From contig NZ_WGLM01000002.1 in NCBI RefSeq assembly GCF_016125575.1, forward strand, positions 186,001 through 250,000: a stretch of 64,000 bases of DNA. The letters are read 5' to 3'. The notes under the pieces are model-generated. The model did no database searches and had not been told where the DNA came from. It saw only the letters and a program-made list of their open reading frames with translations. The DNA is from Limimaricola sp. (GTDB lineage Bacteria > Pseudomonadota > Alphaproteobacteria > Rhodobacterales > Rhodobacteraceae). A program made the translations under genes and the position numbers. Below are positions 1 through 9,299 of this stretch, in pieces (positions within the stretch are counted from its first letter, which is position 1; every line of letters starts with the position of its first letter).

Positions 1-867
1 ACGGTGGCGCTTTTCCTCGATGACCTGCGCAGTGACGGGCAGCGTATCGCCCGGTCCGGCGGCATCGGCAGGTACCACGGCGACGGAACGGAAGGCGCCG
101 GTGCGGCGCAGGCGCTGGGCCGCGCGGTCGATATCGGCAGGGTCGTAGATCTGCCCGTCGGGCAGGCCGGCGATCTCGGCAATTCGGGCGGCACTGACGG
201 CCTGATTTCCGGTGACGGCCAGCTTGCCAAAGGTCAGGACGGGCCCGGGCGCCAGCGTGACCGCAACATCAAGCGTGTCTGTCTTGTGGTCGGCGGTTAT
301 CTTCTGCGCGCCGGTCTTGGCCAGCGCGTGGCCCGCTGCGCGCCATGCGTCCAGCCCGTCCGAGACTGCGGTGCGGATGGTTTCGGACCGGGCCGTCTGG
401 CCGGTGGCGAAGTCGGCCGGCAGGGTGGTGTCGGCCGGCAGAGGCGAAATCGCCACCTGCCCAAAGCTGAAGCGTGGGCCGGGGGTGACGGTGATCTGAA
501 CCGTGCCGATATGCGCGGGTGCATCAAGCGGCGCGATCGTCGCGGCCTCGCGCCCGTCCACGGTGATCGAGATGGTGCCGCCATAATAGCCCTCGGCGTA
601 AAGCCCGGTCAGCAGGCGGCGATAATCGGCGCGGGCGGCGGCGACGTAATCCATCGGGGCGGGATTGGCGCTGTCAGGCACGGTTGCCGTCAGCGAGGCA
701 GATTTCAGCACCCGTTCCAGCTGGGCATCGCCACCGGTCACGTCAATCTGCACGCTTTGAGCCGCCGCAACCCCGGCCCAAAGGCAGGCAGCGAGGGCCA
801 AAATGGTGTGACGGGCCGGTTTCCCCGGGAGATTCGGCAGTGGCATCTGTCTGTCGGTCGGGGACAT
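1..867 (-). CDS. tamA: TamA/BamA-family outer membrane assembly protein (partial, N-terminal part)
   Basis: Only the first 289 codons lie in the window; the C-terminal part continues past base 1. The visible part starts at ATG 865-867 and has a signal peptide ending near residue 36 (hydrophobic LALAACLWAGVAAAQ-like run). POTRA-like repeats follow, for example residues around GQIYDPADIDRAAQRLR and GAFRSVAVVPAD. Proteins of this family insert autotransporters or other barrels into the outer membrane with the inner-membrane partner TamB; the Omp85 barrel itself would lie outside the window. The TamA rather than BamA assignment rests on the short POTRA region and is an inference. It is transcribed in the same direction as truA, 72 bp upstream of it. 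Confidence 0.75.
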   Translation of the reverse strand, partial: MSPTDRQMPLPNLPGKPARHTILALAACLWAGVAAAQSVQIDVTGGDAQLERVLKSASLTATVPDSANPAPMDYVAAARADYRRLLTGLYAEGYYGGTISITVDGREAATIAPLDAPAHIGTVQITVTPGPRFSFGQVAISPLPADTTLPADFATGQTARSETIRTAVSDGLDAWRAAGHALAKTGAQKITADHKTDTLDVAVTLAPGPVLTFGKLAVTGNQAVSAARIAEIAGLPDGQIYDPADIDRAAQRLRRTGAFRSVAVVPADAAGPGDTLPVTAQVIEEKRHR

Positions 868-939
868 GGTTCAGAGCATAGCCCAGCCACCCCACAAGGA
901 AAATGCCCGACGGGGTTTCGGCGGCACTTCGCGCAAGAT

Positions 940-1707
940 TCAGGCGAATGGATCGGGGCTGTAACCTACGGCGGCAAGGTACAGGCCCTGAGGCGGGCAG
1001 ACCGGGCCGCAAGCGGCGCGATCGCGGGCCTCCAGCGCGCGGGCGACGTCGTCCGGCGTCCAGCCGCCGGCACCCACCCTCTCGAGTGTGCCGACGATGC
1101 TGCGCACCTGGTTATGCAGGAAAGACCGGGCCCGGACGTGAAAGCGATACTCCGCCCCGTCGGGGCGGTCCACGGTTTCGATCCGCAACTCGTCCAGCGT
1201 TTTGACCGGGCTTTTCGCCTGACAGAGCGTCGAGCGGAAGGTGGTGAAGTCATGCCGTCCGATCAGGTGCGCCGCACCTTCGCGCATCGCCTCCACCTCC
1301 AGCCGGTGACCCACCCGCCAGGCCAGCCCCGCCTCGTGCGTCAGCGGCGCGCGGCGGCAGATCAGCCGAAAGAGATAGCGCCGCTCGATCGCCGAGAACC
1401 GCGCGTGCCAGTCGTCCGCCACCCGCGCGCAGGCGGTGATGGCCACGGGGGCGGGCTTCAGATGCCAGTTCAGCGCCTCAGACAGGCGGAACGGGTCCCA
1501 GTCGCGGGCCAGGTCGCAATGGGCGACCTGGGCCAGCGCATGGACCCCGGCATCGGTGCGCCCGGCGGCGGCGATGGTGTGTGGCCCCGCCTCCAGCCGC
1601 GCCAGCGCGGCCTCGACCGCGCCCTGCACCGAGGGCTGGTCGGCCTGCCGCTGCCAGCCGGCAAATGGCGCGCCGTGGTATTCGATCCTGAGGGCGAAAC
1701 GGGGCAT
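940..1707 (-). CDS. truA: tRNA pseudouridine(38-40) synthase TruA
   Basis: A 255-residue protein of normal TruA length. It begins with [21 protein letters not shown], the usual TruA opening. It carries the catalytic motif [11 protein letters not shown], whose Asp (about residue 52) is the nucleophile that isomerises uridine at positions 38-40 of the tRNA anticodon stem-loop. The C-terminal part holds FTTFRS and [15 protein letters not shown], both conserved in the family. It is divergent from the ycjX-like gene, with about 97 bp between the starts. Nothing unusual is seen. Confidence 0.97.
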   Translation of the reverse strand: MPRFALRIEYHGAPFAGWQRQADQPSVQGAVEAALARLEAGPHTIAAAGRTDAGVHALAQVAHCDLARDWDPFRLSEALNWHLKPAPVAITACARVADDWHARFSAIERRYLFRLICRRAPLTHEAGLAWRVGHRLEVEAMREGAAHLIGRHDFTTFRSTLCQAKSPVKTLDELRIETVDRPDGAEYRFHVRARSFLHNQVRSIVGTLERVGAGGWTPDDVARALEARDRAACGPVCPPQGLYLAAVGYSPDPFA

Positions 1708-1804
1708 GGTCCGGGGCCTTAGGCGCAGGCCTGCGCGAAATCAATCCCTACACAGCGGACGCGGGGCTGCCTATCTTGGTCGGGAACGACAGAAAGGGCG
1801 GCGC

Positions 1805-3214
1805 GTGGTCATTTCCACCGTGGCGGACGGGATCACGCGGGGCGTGGAGGCGGTGGGCGACGCACTGGGTGCGCCGTTTGGCGCGTCGACGTTGCGGCTG
1901 GGCGTCACCGGCCTCAGCCGTGCCGGCAAGACGGTGTTCATCACCTCGCTTGTCGCCAACCTGATGAACCGCGGCCGGATGCCGGGCCTTGCGGCCGCCG
2001 CACGTGGCGCGATCAGCTCGGCCTATCTGGAACCCCAGCCCGACGACACGCTGCCGCGGTTCGATTACGAAACCCACCTGGCCCGGCTGACCGCCGCGCA
2101 GCCAAGCTGGCCCGACGGGACGCGCGCGATCAGTGAATTGCGGCTTTCGCTTCGGGTCCAGCCCAGCGGATTGCTGGCAGGGCTGCAAGGACCAAGGGTG
2201 CTGCATCTCGACATCGTCGATTATCCAGGCGAGTGGCTGCTGGACCTTGGCCTGATGGAGCAGGATTTCGCCGGATGGTCGGCCCGGGTGCTGGCGCGAA
2301 TGCAGGCCCGGCCAGAAGCGGCGGAATATCTGCGCGCAGTCGAGGGCCTTGATACCGCGGCACCTATGTCCGAGGCGGCGCTGAAGGCGCTGTCCGCAGG
2401 GTTCACCAATTATCTGGAGGCCGCGCGTGCCGCTGGGTTCTCTGACCTGACGCCGGGACGCTTCTTGTTGCCGGGCGATCTCGCGGGATCGCCCGTGCTG
2501 ACCTTCGCGCCGTTGCCACCCGCGCCCGGCGCACCGCGCGGCTCGCTCTGGTCCGAGGCCGCGCGCCGCTTCGAGGCCTACAAGCGCAAGGTGGTCACAC
2601 CGTTCTTTCGTGATCATTTCGCGCGGATCGACCGGCAAGTTGTCCTCGTCGATGTGCTTGGCGCGCTGGAGGCAGGCCCGGCCGCGCTGGACGACCTGCG
2701 CGAGACGATGGCCGACGTGTTGGCCGCGTTCCGGCCGGGGCGCGCGGCTTGGCTGGCGCGGCTGCTGGGCGCGCGGCGGGTGGAGCGGATCCTGTTCGCT
2801 GCAACCCGTGCCGATGCCTTGCATCATGCCCAGCACCCGGCGCTGACCGCCCTGACCGGTGCGCTGCTGAGGTCCGCGCGGGACCGGGCGGAGTTTGCCG
2901 GCGCGCGCACGATGGCGTTATCGCTGGCGGGCCTGCGCACCACTGTCGAGGTGGCGGCCGAAGGCGACCGCCCCGACATGGTGCGCGGGCGGCTGGCCGA
3001 GACCGGCCGGCAGGCCGCCTTTCACCCCGGTACCTTGCCGGAGGACCCGGCCGCATTGCTGTCGGCGGCGCGAACCGGGGCGGATGCGTGGCCCGGCGCA
3101 GGCTTTCGCACGGTGCAGTTCGCGCCCGCGCCCTTGACGCTGCGCGAGGGCGAGGGCCCGCCGCATATCCGCCTCGACCGCGCGGCGGAGTTCCTGATCG
3201 GAGACCGGCTGTGA
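1805..3214 (+). CDS. ycjX: YcjX-family (DUF463) P-loop protein
   Basis: A 469-residue protein matching the usual YcjX length. The GTG at 1805 is chosen because an AAAGGG-type ribosome binding site sits just upstream (about 1793-1798). The much longer open frame starting at 1436 would overlap truA antisense. A Walker A motif GLSRAGKTVF lies near residue 40 and a DIVDYPGEW switch-like motif near residue 140. YcjX proteins are predicted GTPases linked in Enterobacteria to the phage-shock/envelope stress regulon; their exact role is not established. The ycjF-like gene follows after 172 bp, so the family pairing is kept here. Confidence 0.9.
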   Translation: MVISTVADGITRGVEAVGDALGAPFGASTLRLGVTGLSRAGKTVFITSLVANLMNRGRMPGLAAAARGAISSAYLEPQPDDTLPRFDYETHLARLTAAQPSWPDGTRAISELRLSLRVQPSGLLAGLQGPRVLHLDIVDYPGEWLLDLGLMEQDFAGWSARVLARMQARPEAAEYLRAVEGLDTAAPMSEAALKALSAGFTNYLEAARAAGFSDLTPGRFLLPGDLAGSPVLTFAPLPPAPGAPRGSLWSEAARRFEAYKRKVVTPFFRDHFARIDRQVVLVDVLGALEAGPAALDDLRETMADVLAAFRPGRAAWLARLLGARRVERILFAATRADALHHAQHPALTALTGALLRSARDRAEFAGARTMALSLAGLRTTVEVAAEGDRPDMVRGRLAETGRQAAFHPGTLPEDPAALLSAARTGADAWPGAGFRTVQFAPAPLTLREGEGPPHIRLDRAAEFLIGDRL

Positions 3215-3386
3215 GCGCGCCGATCAACTTCGGGGTTTGCCTGTGTACTTGGATATTTCAGGCCGGACCTGGCACAAACGGTGGCGCTTGGGCCCGTGGA
3301 TTTGCTGAATCACAACCAAGGGCCCAACGGATCGAAGGCGCGCGGTTGTCCGATTTCGTGATGGTCCGACATGGTGGAGGTGCGCG
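3215..3386. other. non-coding gap between ycjX and ycjF with an inverted repeat
   Basis: This 172-bp stretch has no convincing reading frame. It contains an 8-bp inverted repeat, TTGGGCCC (3288-3295) and GGGCCCAA (3320-3327), around a 24-nt loop that is more AT-rich than its surroundings. The gap is unusual for two genes that are normally adjacent. It may be a degenerate intergenic repeat; no function can be assigned. Confidence 0.4.
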
Positions 3387-4391
3387 ATGACCGAGCAACG
3401 CGACAGCGGTCCGGTGCTGATCGACCTCGACGAAGAGACCGCCCCGGCCCAGCCCGAGGCGGCACCAATGGTGCCCGAGGAGGGCGCGCCGCAGGGCCCG
3501 GCGGCGATGCAGCGGCTGGCAAGTGCGGCCGCGCGCCCGCGGTCCCGGCTGGGAGCGTGGTTCTGGTCGCTGGGCGGCTCGCTTGTCACCTTTTGGGCCG
3601 GACTTGCGGCCTGGGACTATGTTACGGGCCTGCTGGCGCGCAACCCGGTGCTGGGCGGCATCGCCACGGCGCTGCTGGCGCTGTTCGTGGCGGTCGTGAC
3701 GCTGATCTGCCTGCGGGAACTGGCAGCCTTCGCGCGGCTGCGCCGCCTGGATACCGTGCACCGGGCCGCGCTGGCCGCGGTGGCCACGCATGACCTTGCC
3801 GCGGCGCGCGACGTCACTCGGCGGCTTGACGCGCTTTATGCCGCGCGCCCCGATACCGCATGGGGCCGGGCCCGTCTGGCCGAGCGGCGGGACGACATTC
3901 TTGATGCCGACGATCTGCTGCACCATGCCGAGACGGTGCTGCTGGCCCCGCTCGACGAGCGCGCCAAGCGCGAGGTCGAGGCCGCGGCGCGGCAAGTGGC
4001 CGCCGTCACCGCGGTGGTGCCGCTGGCGCTGGCCGATGTCTTTACCGCGCTCACCGCGAACCTGCGGATGATCCGGCGCATTGCCGAGGTCTATGGCGGG
4101 CGCGCGGGGTTGCTGGGCAGCTGGCGGCTGACCCGCAACGTCATGGCGCACCTCGTGGCGACGGGGGCCGTCGCGGTGGGCGATGACCTGATCCATTCGG
4201 TGGCGGGAGGCGGGCTGCTGTCGCGGCTCTCGCGCCGCTTTGGCGAGGGGGTGATCAACGGTGCGCTGACCGCGCGCGTGGGCGTAGCCGCGATCGAGGT
4301 TTGCCGGCCGCTGCCCTTTGCCGCGCGCCCCCGCCCTTCAGTCAGCGGGCTGGTGCAGCGGGCGCTGACGGGGCTTTTCGGACGCGCCTAG
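3387..4391 (+). CDS. ycjF: YcjF-family (TIGR01620/DUF697) inner-membrane protein
   Basis: A 334-residue protein. The N-terminal 50 residues are acidic and proline-rich. Two hydrophobic segments follow, around residues 55-75 (WFWSLGGSLVTFWAGLAAW) and 85-110 (GGIATALLALFVAVVTLICL). The C-terminal half is a soluble DUF697-like domain with the conserved NVMAHLVATGAVAVGDDL region. YcjF is the usual partner of YcjX and is an inner-membrane protein of unknown biochemical function. The gene ends in a 4-bp convergent overlap with the haemoglobin gene on the other strand. Confidence 0.88.
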   Translation: MTEQRDSGPVLIDLDEETAPAQPEAAPMVPEEGAPQGPAAMQRLASAAARPRSRLGAWFWSLGGSLVTFWAGLAAWDYVTGLLARNPVLGGIATALLALFVAVVTLICLRELAAFARLRRLDTVHRAALAAVATHDLAAARDVTRRLDALYAARPDTAWGRARLAERRDDILDADDLLHHAETVLLAPLDERAKREVEAAARQVAAVTAVVPLALADVFTALTANLRMIRRIAEVYGGRAGLLGSWRLTRNVMAHLVATGAVAVGDDLIHSVAGGGLLSRLSRRFGEGVINGALTARVGVAAIEVCRPLPFAARPRPSVSGLVQRALTGLFGRA

Positions 4392-4795
4392 CGCAACAGC
4401 GGCACGCCCCCTTCGCCGCGCATCCGCTCGACCACGCCGGCGCGCAGCGATCGGCCGATGCGGTGCGCCAGTGCCGACCATGCAGCGGCCTGATCGGGGG
4501 CAAGCTCGCGTGCCAGCGTCGCATCGAACAGGCGCAGCCATGTTTCGAACATGCCCGGCCGGACATTGCCGGCATCCTGATGCGTCGCCATCACGTTGCC
4601 GTCATACTGCCGCTCGCCCAAGATTGAATTGCGCCAGAACGCGGCGACCTTGGCCTCGTGCGTGGGCCAGTCGCTGACATGGGCGGCAAAGACGCGGCCC
4701 AGCATCGGATGCGCGCGCACATCGGCGTAGAAGGCGGCAACGACGCGGGCGATCTCCGCCTCGGTCACGGGGAATTTCGGGGGCAGGGCTGTCAT
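4388..4795 (-). CDS. group III truncated haemoglobin
   Basis: A 135-residue globin of the short 2/2 fold. Family features include FYADVRAHPMLGRVF near the N-terminus, the FW..SILGERQYDGNVMATHQ segment carrying conserved aromatic residues and a His, and the closing WSALAHRIGRSLR helix. Group III truncated haemoglobins bind haem and oxygen or nitric oxide in the cytoplasm; their role is poorly defined. The gene is divergent from ileS with about 245 bp between the starts, and converges on ycjF with a 4-bp overlap. Confidence 0.88.
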   Translation of the reverse strand: MTALPPKFPVTEAEIARVVAAFYADVRAHPMLGRVFAAHVSDWPTHEAKVAAFWRNSILGERQYDGNVMATHQDAGNVRPGMFETWLRLFDATLARELAPDQAAAWSALAHRIGRSLRAGVVERMRGEGGVPLLR

Positions 4796-5040
4796 GTCGG
4801 TCTCCGGCCCGCATCTTGCGCAGGATGGCCGCCAAAAGCCAAGGGCCGGGCCGCCCGCGTGCCCACTGGACGCGCGGGGCGGGCCTGCCTATAAGCCCGG
4901 CCATGATGACCCGCCCCCTTGCGATCATTGCCCGAATTACATGCCCGGCGTTCTGATCCATCAGACGCCGGACAACAGGTGCAGGCCAGTCCGCGCCGCC
5001 CCCGCCCCTTCCAGAAGACTGCCGAGATAGGACGCCCGAA

Positions 5041-8000
5041 ATGTGCGCCGATACGCCCGATTACAAAGACACCCTGAACCTGCCCCGCACTGATTTCCCG
5101 ATGCGGGCCGGCCTGCCCGCACGCGAGCCCGGCTGGCTGGAACGCTGGGCGAGAATCGGTGTCTATGACCGGCTGCGCGACAAGACCGGGCGCGACCCGT
5201 TCATCCTGCACGATGGCCCCCCCTACGCCAACGGGCACCTGCATATCGGCCACGCGCTGAACAAGATCCTCAAGGACATGGTGGTGCGCAGCCAGCAGAT
5301 GATGGGGCGCGACGCGCGCTACATCCCCGGCTGGGACTGCCACGGCCTGCCCATCGAATGGAAGATCGAGGAGCAGTATCGCGCCAAGGGGCTGAACAAG
5401 GATGACGTGCCGGTTGTCGATTTCCGGCAGGAATGCCGCAAGTTTGCCGAGGGCTGGATCGACATCCAGCGCGAAGAGTTCAAGCGGCTGGGCGTGACCG
5501 GGACATGGGCCGACCCGTATCTGACGATGAATTTCCACGCCGAACGGGTGATTGCCGAGGAATTCCAGAAGTTCCTGATGAACGGCACGCTTTACCAAGG
5601 CTCCAAGCCGGTGATGTGGTCGCCCGTGGAGCGCACCGCGCTGGCAGAGGCCGAGATCGAGTATCACGACCACAAGAGCCACACGATCTGGGTGCCGTTC
5701 CGGGTGGTTGAGTTTGATGTTGACGCCTATCAGGAAGCGGTTCTTGAGGCTGGAGCATTTCTGAGATCGGCCCCGATCAAAGATATCGAAGGCGATAGGG
5801 TCAAAGTTGATTCCCAAGTCACCGAAGAGCTGAAGGCCCGAGTGGACAATCCGCCGACGGACTTGGTAGGCGCAAAAGTTGTCATCTGGACGACGACGCC
5901 GTGGACGATCCCTTCGAACAAGGCGGTCGCCTTCAATCCGGCGATTTCCTACGGCCTATACCGGGTGGAAACGACGGCTGACGAAAGCTGGACGAAGCGC
6001 GGCGACCTGTATCTGCTGGCCGACAAGCTGGCCTCCGAGGCCCTGGAGAAATCCCGCGTGACGGCGCACACCCGCGTCCGGGGCGTGACGGCCGCCGAGC
6101 TGGAAAGTCTGGTCATGGCCCACCCCTTCTCCGGGGCCGAAGGTGCGGACGGGTTCTGGGACTACGAGGTCCCCATGATCGCGGGCGATCATGTCACCGA
6201 CGACGCCGGCACCGGCTTTGTCCATACCGCGCCCAGCCACGGCGCGGACGATTACGAGGCGTTTGCCAGCCGCGGCTGGCAGGACCGGATGACCCACAAT
6301 GTTGGCGAGGACAGCGAGTTCCTGCCGCATGTCCCCTTCTTCGCCGGGCTGCAGGTCTTTGATTCCAAGGGCAAGGAAGGCAAGGCCAACGCCGCCGTCA
6401 TCGACAAGCTGGTCGAGGTGGGCGGCATCATCGCGCGCGGGCGCCTGACCCATTCCTACCCGCATTCGTGGCGCTCCAAGGCGCCGGTGATCTTCCGCAA
6501 CACGCCGCAATGGTTCGCCGCCATCGACCGCGAGGTCGGCGACGGGCAGGACACCTATGGCAAGACGATCCGCCAGCGCGCGCTGACCAGCATCGACCAG
6601 CTGGTGACCTGGACCCCGCAGACCGGGCGCAACCGCCTGCATTCGATGATCGAGGCGCGGCCCGACTGGGTTCTGTCGCGCCAGCGCGCTTGGGGCGTGC
6701 CGCTGACCTGCTTCACGAAAAAGGGCGCGCTGCCGACCGACCCCGATTTCCTGCTGCGCGACCCGGCCGTCAACGCCCGCATCCTGCAGGCCTTCGAGGC
6801 CGAGGGCGCGGATGCCTGGTACAAGGACGGCGCAAAGGAACGCTTCCTTGGCAACGATCACGACCCCGCGGCCTATGACCAGGTCTTCGACATTCTCGAC
6901 GTCTGGTTCGATTCAGGCTCGACCCATGCCTTCGTTCTGCGCGACCGGCCAGATGGCGCGCCCGACGGGCTGGCCGACCTTTACCTCGAAGGCACCGATC
7001 AGCATCGCGGCTGGTTCCATTCCTCGATGCTGCAGGCCTGCGGCACGCGGGGGCGGGCGCCCTACCGGGGCGTGCTGACGCATGGCTTCACCCTCGACGA
7101 GAAGGGCATGAAGATGTCCAAGTCGCTGGGCAACATCATCGCGCCCGAGAAGGTGGTGAAGGAATACGGCGCCGATATCCTGCGCCTCTGGGTGGCGCAG
7201 ACCGACTATACCGCCGACCAGCGGATCGGGCCGGAAATCCTGAAGGGGACGGCGGACAGCTACCGCCGCCTGCGCAACACCATGCGCTTCCTGCTAGGCT
7301 CGCTGGCCGATTTCACCGAGGCCGACCGCGTCGCGCCCGAGGCGATGCCTGAACTGGAACGCTGGGTGCTGCACCGGCTGGCCGAACTCGACCAGGTCGT
7401 GCGCGAGGGCTATGCGCGCTACGATTTCCAGGGCGTGTTCCAGGCGGTTTTCACCTTCGCCACGGTGGATCTGTCGGCCTTCTACTTCGACATCCGCAAG
7501 GACGTGCTGTACTGCGACGGCGACACCGCGCGCCGCCGCGCTGCCCGCACCGTGCTGGACCTGCTGTTCCACCGGCTGACGACGTGGCTGGCCCCGGTGC
7601 TGGTCTTCACGATGGAAGAGGTCTGGCTGGAGCGTTTTCCGGGCGACGACAGCTCTGTCCACCTGCAGGACATCCCAGAAACGCCCGCCCATTGGCGCGA
7701 TGCCGCGCTGGCCGAGAAATGGGCGAGCGTGCGCCGCGTGCGCCGCGTGGTCACCGGCGCGCTGGAGGTCCAGCGCACGGCCAAGGAGATCGGCGCCAGC
7801 CTCGAGGCCGCGCCGGTGGTCCACGTCCCCGACGTGGACACGGTGCACCTGCTGGCCAGCGTCGATTTCGCCGATCTCTGCATCACCTCGGCCATCGCGC
7901 TGACCGCCGACCCGGTCCCGCAAGAGGCGTTCCGCCTGCCCGATGTGCCGGGCGTCGGCGTGGTCTTTGAACGCGCCGAGGGCGAGAAATGCCTGCGTTG

Positions 8001-8076
8001 CTGGAAGATCCTGCCCGACGTCGGCAGCCACAGCCACCCCGGCACCTGCGCCCGCTGCGACGCGGCGCTGGGGTGA
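5041..8076 (+). CDS. ileS: isoleucyl-tRNA synthetase
   Basis: A 1011-residue class Ia synthetase that charges tRNA-Ile and edits valine. The HIGH motif is in PYANGHLHIGHAL (about residue 70), the KMSKS motif in KMSKSLGN (about residue 695), and the editing-domain WTTTPWT and DAGTGFVHTAPSHGADD motifs are intact. The C-terminus ends in a zinc ribbon (CLRCW and CARC). The start has an AGGA site 8-10 bp upstream. The protein is longer than typical because of an insert of roughly 45 residues just before the WTTTPWT motif. That insert lies in a stretch (about 5707-5880) with lower GC and different codon use. The stop overlaps the next start as GTGA. Confidence 0.98.
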   Translation: MCADTPDYKDTLNLPRTDFPMRAGLPAREPGWLERWARIGVYDRLRDKTGRDPFILHDGPPYANGHLHIGHALNKILKDMVVRSQQMMGRDARYIPGWDCHGLPIEWKIEEQYRAKGLNKDDVPVVDFRQECRKFAEGWIDIQREEFKRLGVTGTWADPYLTMNFHAERVIAEEFQKFLMNGTLYQGSKPVMWSPVERTALAEAEIEYHDHKSHTIWVPFRVVEFDVDAYQEAVLEAGAFLRSAPIKDIEGDRVKVDSQVTEELKARVDNPPTDLVGAKVVIWTTTPWTIPSNKAVAFNPAISYGLYRVETTADESWTKRGDLYLLADKLASEALEKSRVTAHTRVRGVTAAELESLVMAHPFSGAEGADGFWDYEVPMIAGDHVTDDAGTGFVHTAPSHGADDYEAFASRGWQDRMTHNVGEDSEFLPHVPFFAGLQVFDSKGKEGKANAAVIDKLVEVGGIIARGRLTHSYPHSWRSKAPVIFRNTPQWFAAIDREVGDGQDTYGKTIRQRALTSIDQLVTWTPQTGRNRLHSMIEARPDWVLSRQRAWGVPLTCFTKKGALPTDPDFLLRDPAVNARILQAFEAEGADAWYKDGAKERFLGNDHDPAAYDQVFDILDVWFDSGSTHAFVLRDRPDGAPDGLADLYLEGTDQHRGWFHSSMLQACGTRGRAPYRGVLTHGFTLDEKGMKMSKSLGNIIAPEKVVKEYGADILRLWVAQTDYTADQRIGPEILKGTADSYRRLRNTMRFLLGSLADFTEADRVAPEAMPELERWVLHRLAELDQVVREGYARYDFQGVFQAVFTFATVDLSAFYFDIRKDVLYCDGDTARRRAARTVLDLLFHRLTTWLAPVLVFTMEEVWLERFPGDDSSVHLQDIPETPAHWRDAALAEKWASVRRVRRVVTGALEVQRTAKEIGASLEAAPVVHVPDVDTVHLLASVDFADLCITSAIALTADPVPQEAFRLPDVPGVGVVFERAEGEKCLRCWKILPDVGSHSHPGTCARCDAALG

Positions 8077-8525
8077 AGGCCCACCTCGATACGCCCTTCG
8101 GCCCGTTCTGGGCCGAGGTGCGGGAGGGCGCGGTAGTGGCTGCGGGCTGGGGGGCCTGTGCGGAGGCGGGGCAAGACCCGGTTCTAGACGCGGCGCTGGC
8201 GCAGCTTGCGGCCTATTTCGATGGCAAGCTTGAGGCGTTCGACCTGCCGCTGGCGCCGGTGGGCGGCGCGTTCCAGCAGGCGGTCTGGCAGCAGATCTCG
8301 GCCATTCCCTTCGGCTTTACCCGGACCTACGGCGATCTGGCGAAGTTGACGGGCGGCAGCGCGCAGGCGGTGGGGCAGGCCTGCGGCGCCAACCCGATCC
8401 CGGTCATCATTCCCTGTCACCGGGTCTTGGGAACCTGCGGGCTGGGCGGCTATTCGGGCGGCCGGGGCATCGAGACCAAGGTGCAGCTTCTGCGGCTGGA
8501 AAGCGCGGGCGGCTTGCTGATCTGA
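8073..8525 (+). CDS. ogt: methylated-DNA-[protein]-cysteine S-methyltransferase
   Basis: A 150-residue alkyltransferase that repairs O6-alkylguanine by moving the alkyl group to its own cysteine. The active-site motif is IIPCHRVLG and the DNA-binding segment is FGFTRTYGDLAKLTG. The GTG start at 8073 overlaps the ileS stop (GTGA), which implies translational coupling. An upstream in-frame ATG at 7989 would lie deep within ileS and add residues unlike the family. The N-terminal domain is short, as in Ogt proteins without an Ada-type regulatory domain. Confidence 0.93.
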   Translation: MKAHLDTPFGPFWAEVREGAVVAAGWGACAEAGQDPVLDAALAQLAAYFDGKLEAFDLPLAPVGGAFQQAVWQQISAIPFGFTRTYGDLAKLTGGSAQAVGQACGANPIPVIIPCHRVLGTCGLGGYSGGRGIETKVQLLRLESAGGLLI

Positions 8526-8534
8526 CGGGGGGCC

Positions 8535-9230
8535 TCAGCCCTCCTTGCCGTAAAAAACCTGCTGGGCGGCGCCCGCGGCGACGAGGTAGACCGAGGACAG
8601 CACCAGCCCGTAATGCGCCCAGTTGCCCGGGCTGAAATCGACCATCGCGGCCCAGCCGGCAAAGCCGGTCCAGGCCAGCGCCATCGGCAGCGTCACGCTC
8701 CGCCAGCGCTTCGTGCGGACAGGGTGGACGAACTTGACCGGCAAGAACATCGCCACCGCCAGCACCGCCACAAGGACGAGGCTGACCCAGAAATCGGGTT
8801 TGGTGGCGAACAGCACCAGCACCACCATGTTCCAGCAGCCCGGAAAGCCTGAGAACGAGTTGTCCTTGGTCTTCATCCGCGTATCGGCGAAATACATGGC
8901 ACTTGTGAACGTGATGACGATGATCGCCAGCCAGCCGGTCCAGCCCGGCAGCAGCCCCGACTTGAACAGCGCATAGGCTGGCACGAAAACGTAGGTGAGG
9001 TAGTCGATGATCAGGTCCAGCAGGACGCCATCGAAGACCGGCGCATTGGTGCGCGTGTCGTAGCGGCGGGCCAGCGGGCCGTCGATGCCATCGACGAAGA
9101 AGGCCACGACCAGCCAGAGGAACATCAGGCTCCACTTCGTTTCGACCGCGGCAAGCATCGCGAGCATTGCGAAGACTGCCCCGGTCGCGGTGAGCAGGTG
9201 AACGAGAAGGGCTTTCTGGCGTAGTGTCAT
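8535..9230 (-). CDS. pcs: phosphatidylcholine synthase
   Basis: A 231-residue polytopic membrane protein of the CDP-alcohol phosphatidyltransferase family, with about eight hydrophobic segments. The signature reads DGIDGPLARR then DGVLLDLIIDY, the arrangement typical of bacterial Pcs. Pcs condenses choline with CDP-diacylglycerol in the inner membrane. The ATG at 9230 is preferred because AGGG lies 4 bp upstream; an in-frame ATG at 9248 lacks a ribosome binding site. The gene converges on ogt with a 9-bp gap. Confidence 0.92.
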   Translation of the reverse strand: MTLRQKALLVHLLTATGAVFAMLAMLAAVETKWSLMFLWLVVAFFVDGIDGPLARRYDTRTNAPVFDGVLLDLIIDYLTYVFVPAYALFKSGLLPGWTGWLAIIVITFTSAMYFADTRMKTKDNSFSGFPGCWNMVVLVLFATKPDFWVSLVLVAVLAVAMFLPVKFVHPVRTKRWRSVTLPMALAWTGFAGWAAMVDFSPGNWAHYGLVLSSVYLVAAGAAQQVFYGKEG

Positions 9231-9299
9231 CGCCCTGTCATGCCGCATGAGGCGCGGCAGGGCAACGGGCGAAACGGCCTGCGGGCAGAACCGTGCGCC

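Noticed and set aside
4-1722. Long plus-strand open frame of 572 codons.
   Set aside because: It is antisense to tamA and truA, both with clear protein families, and has no recognisable motif.
4796-5040. T-box or other riboswitch upstream of ileS.
   Set aside because: No T-box consensus or stable leader with antiterminator was seen, and T-boxes are not expected in alphaproteobacteria.
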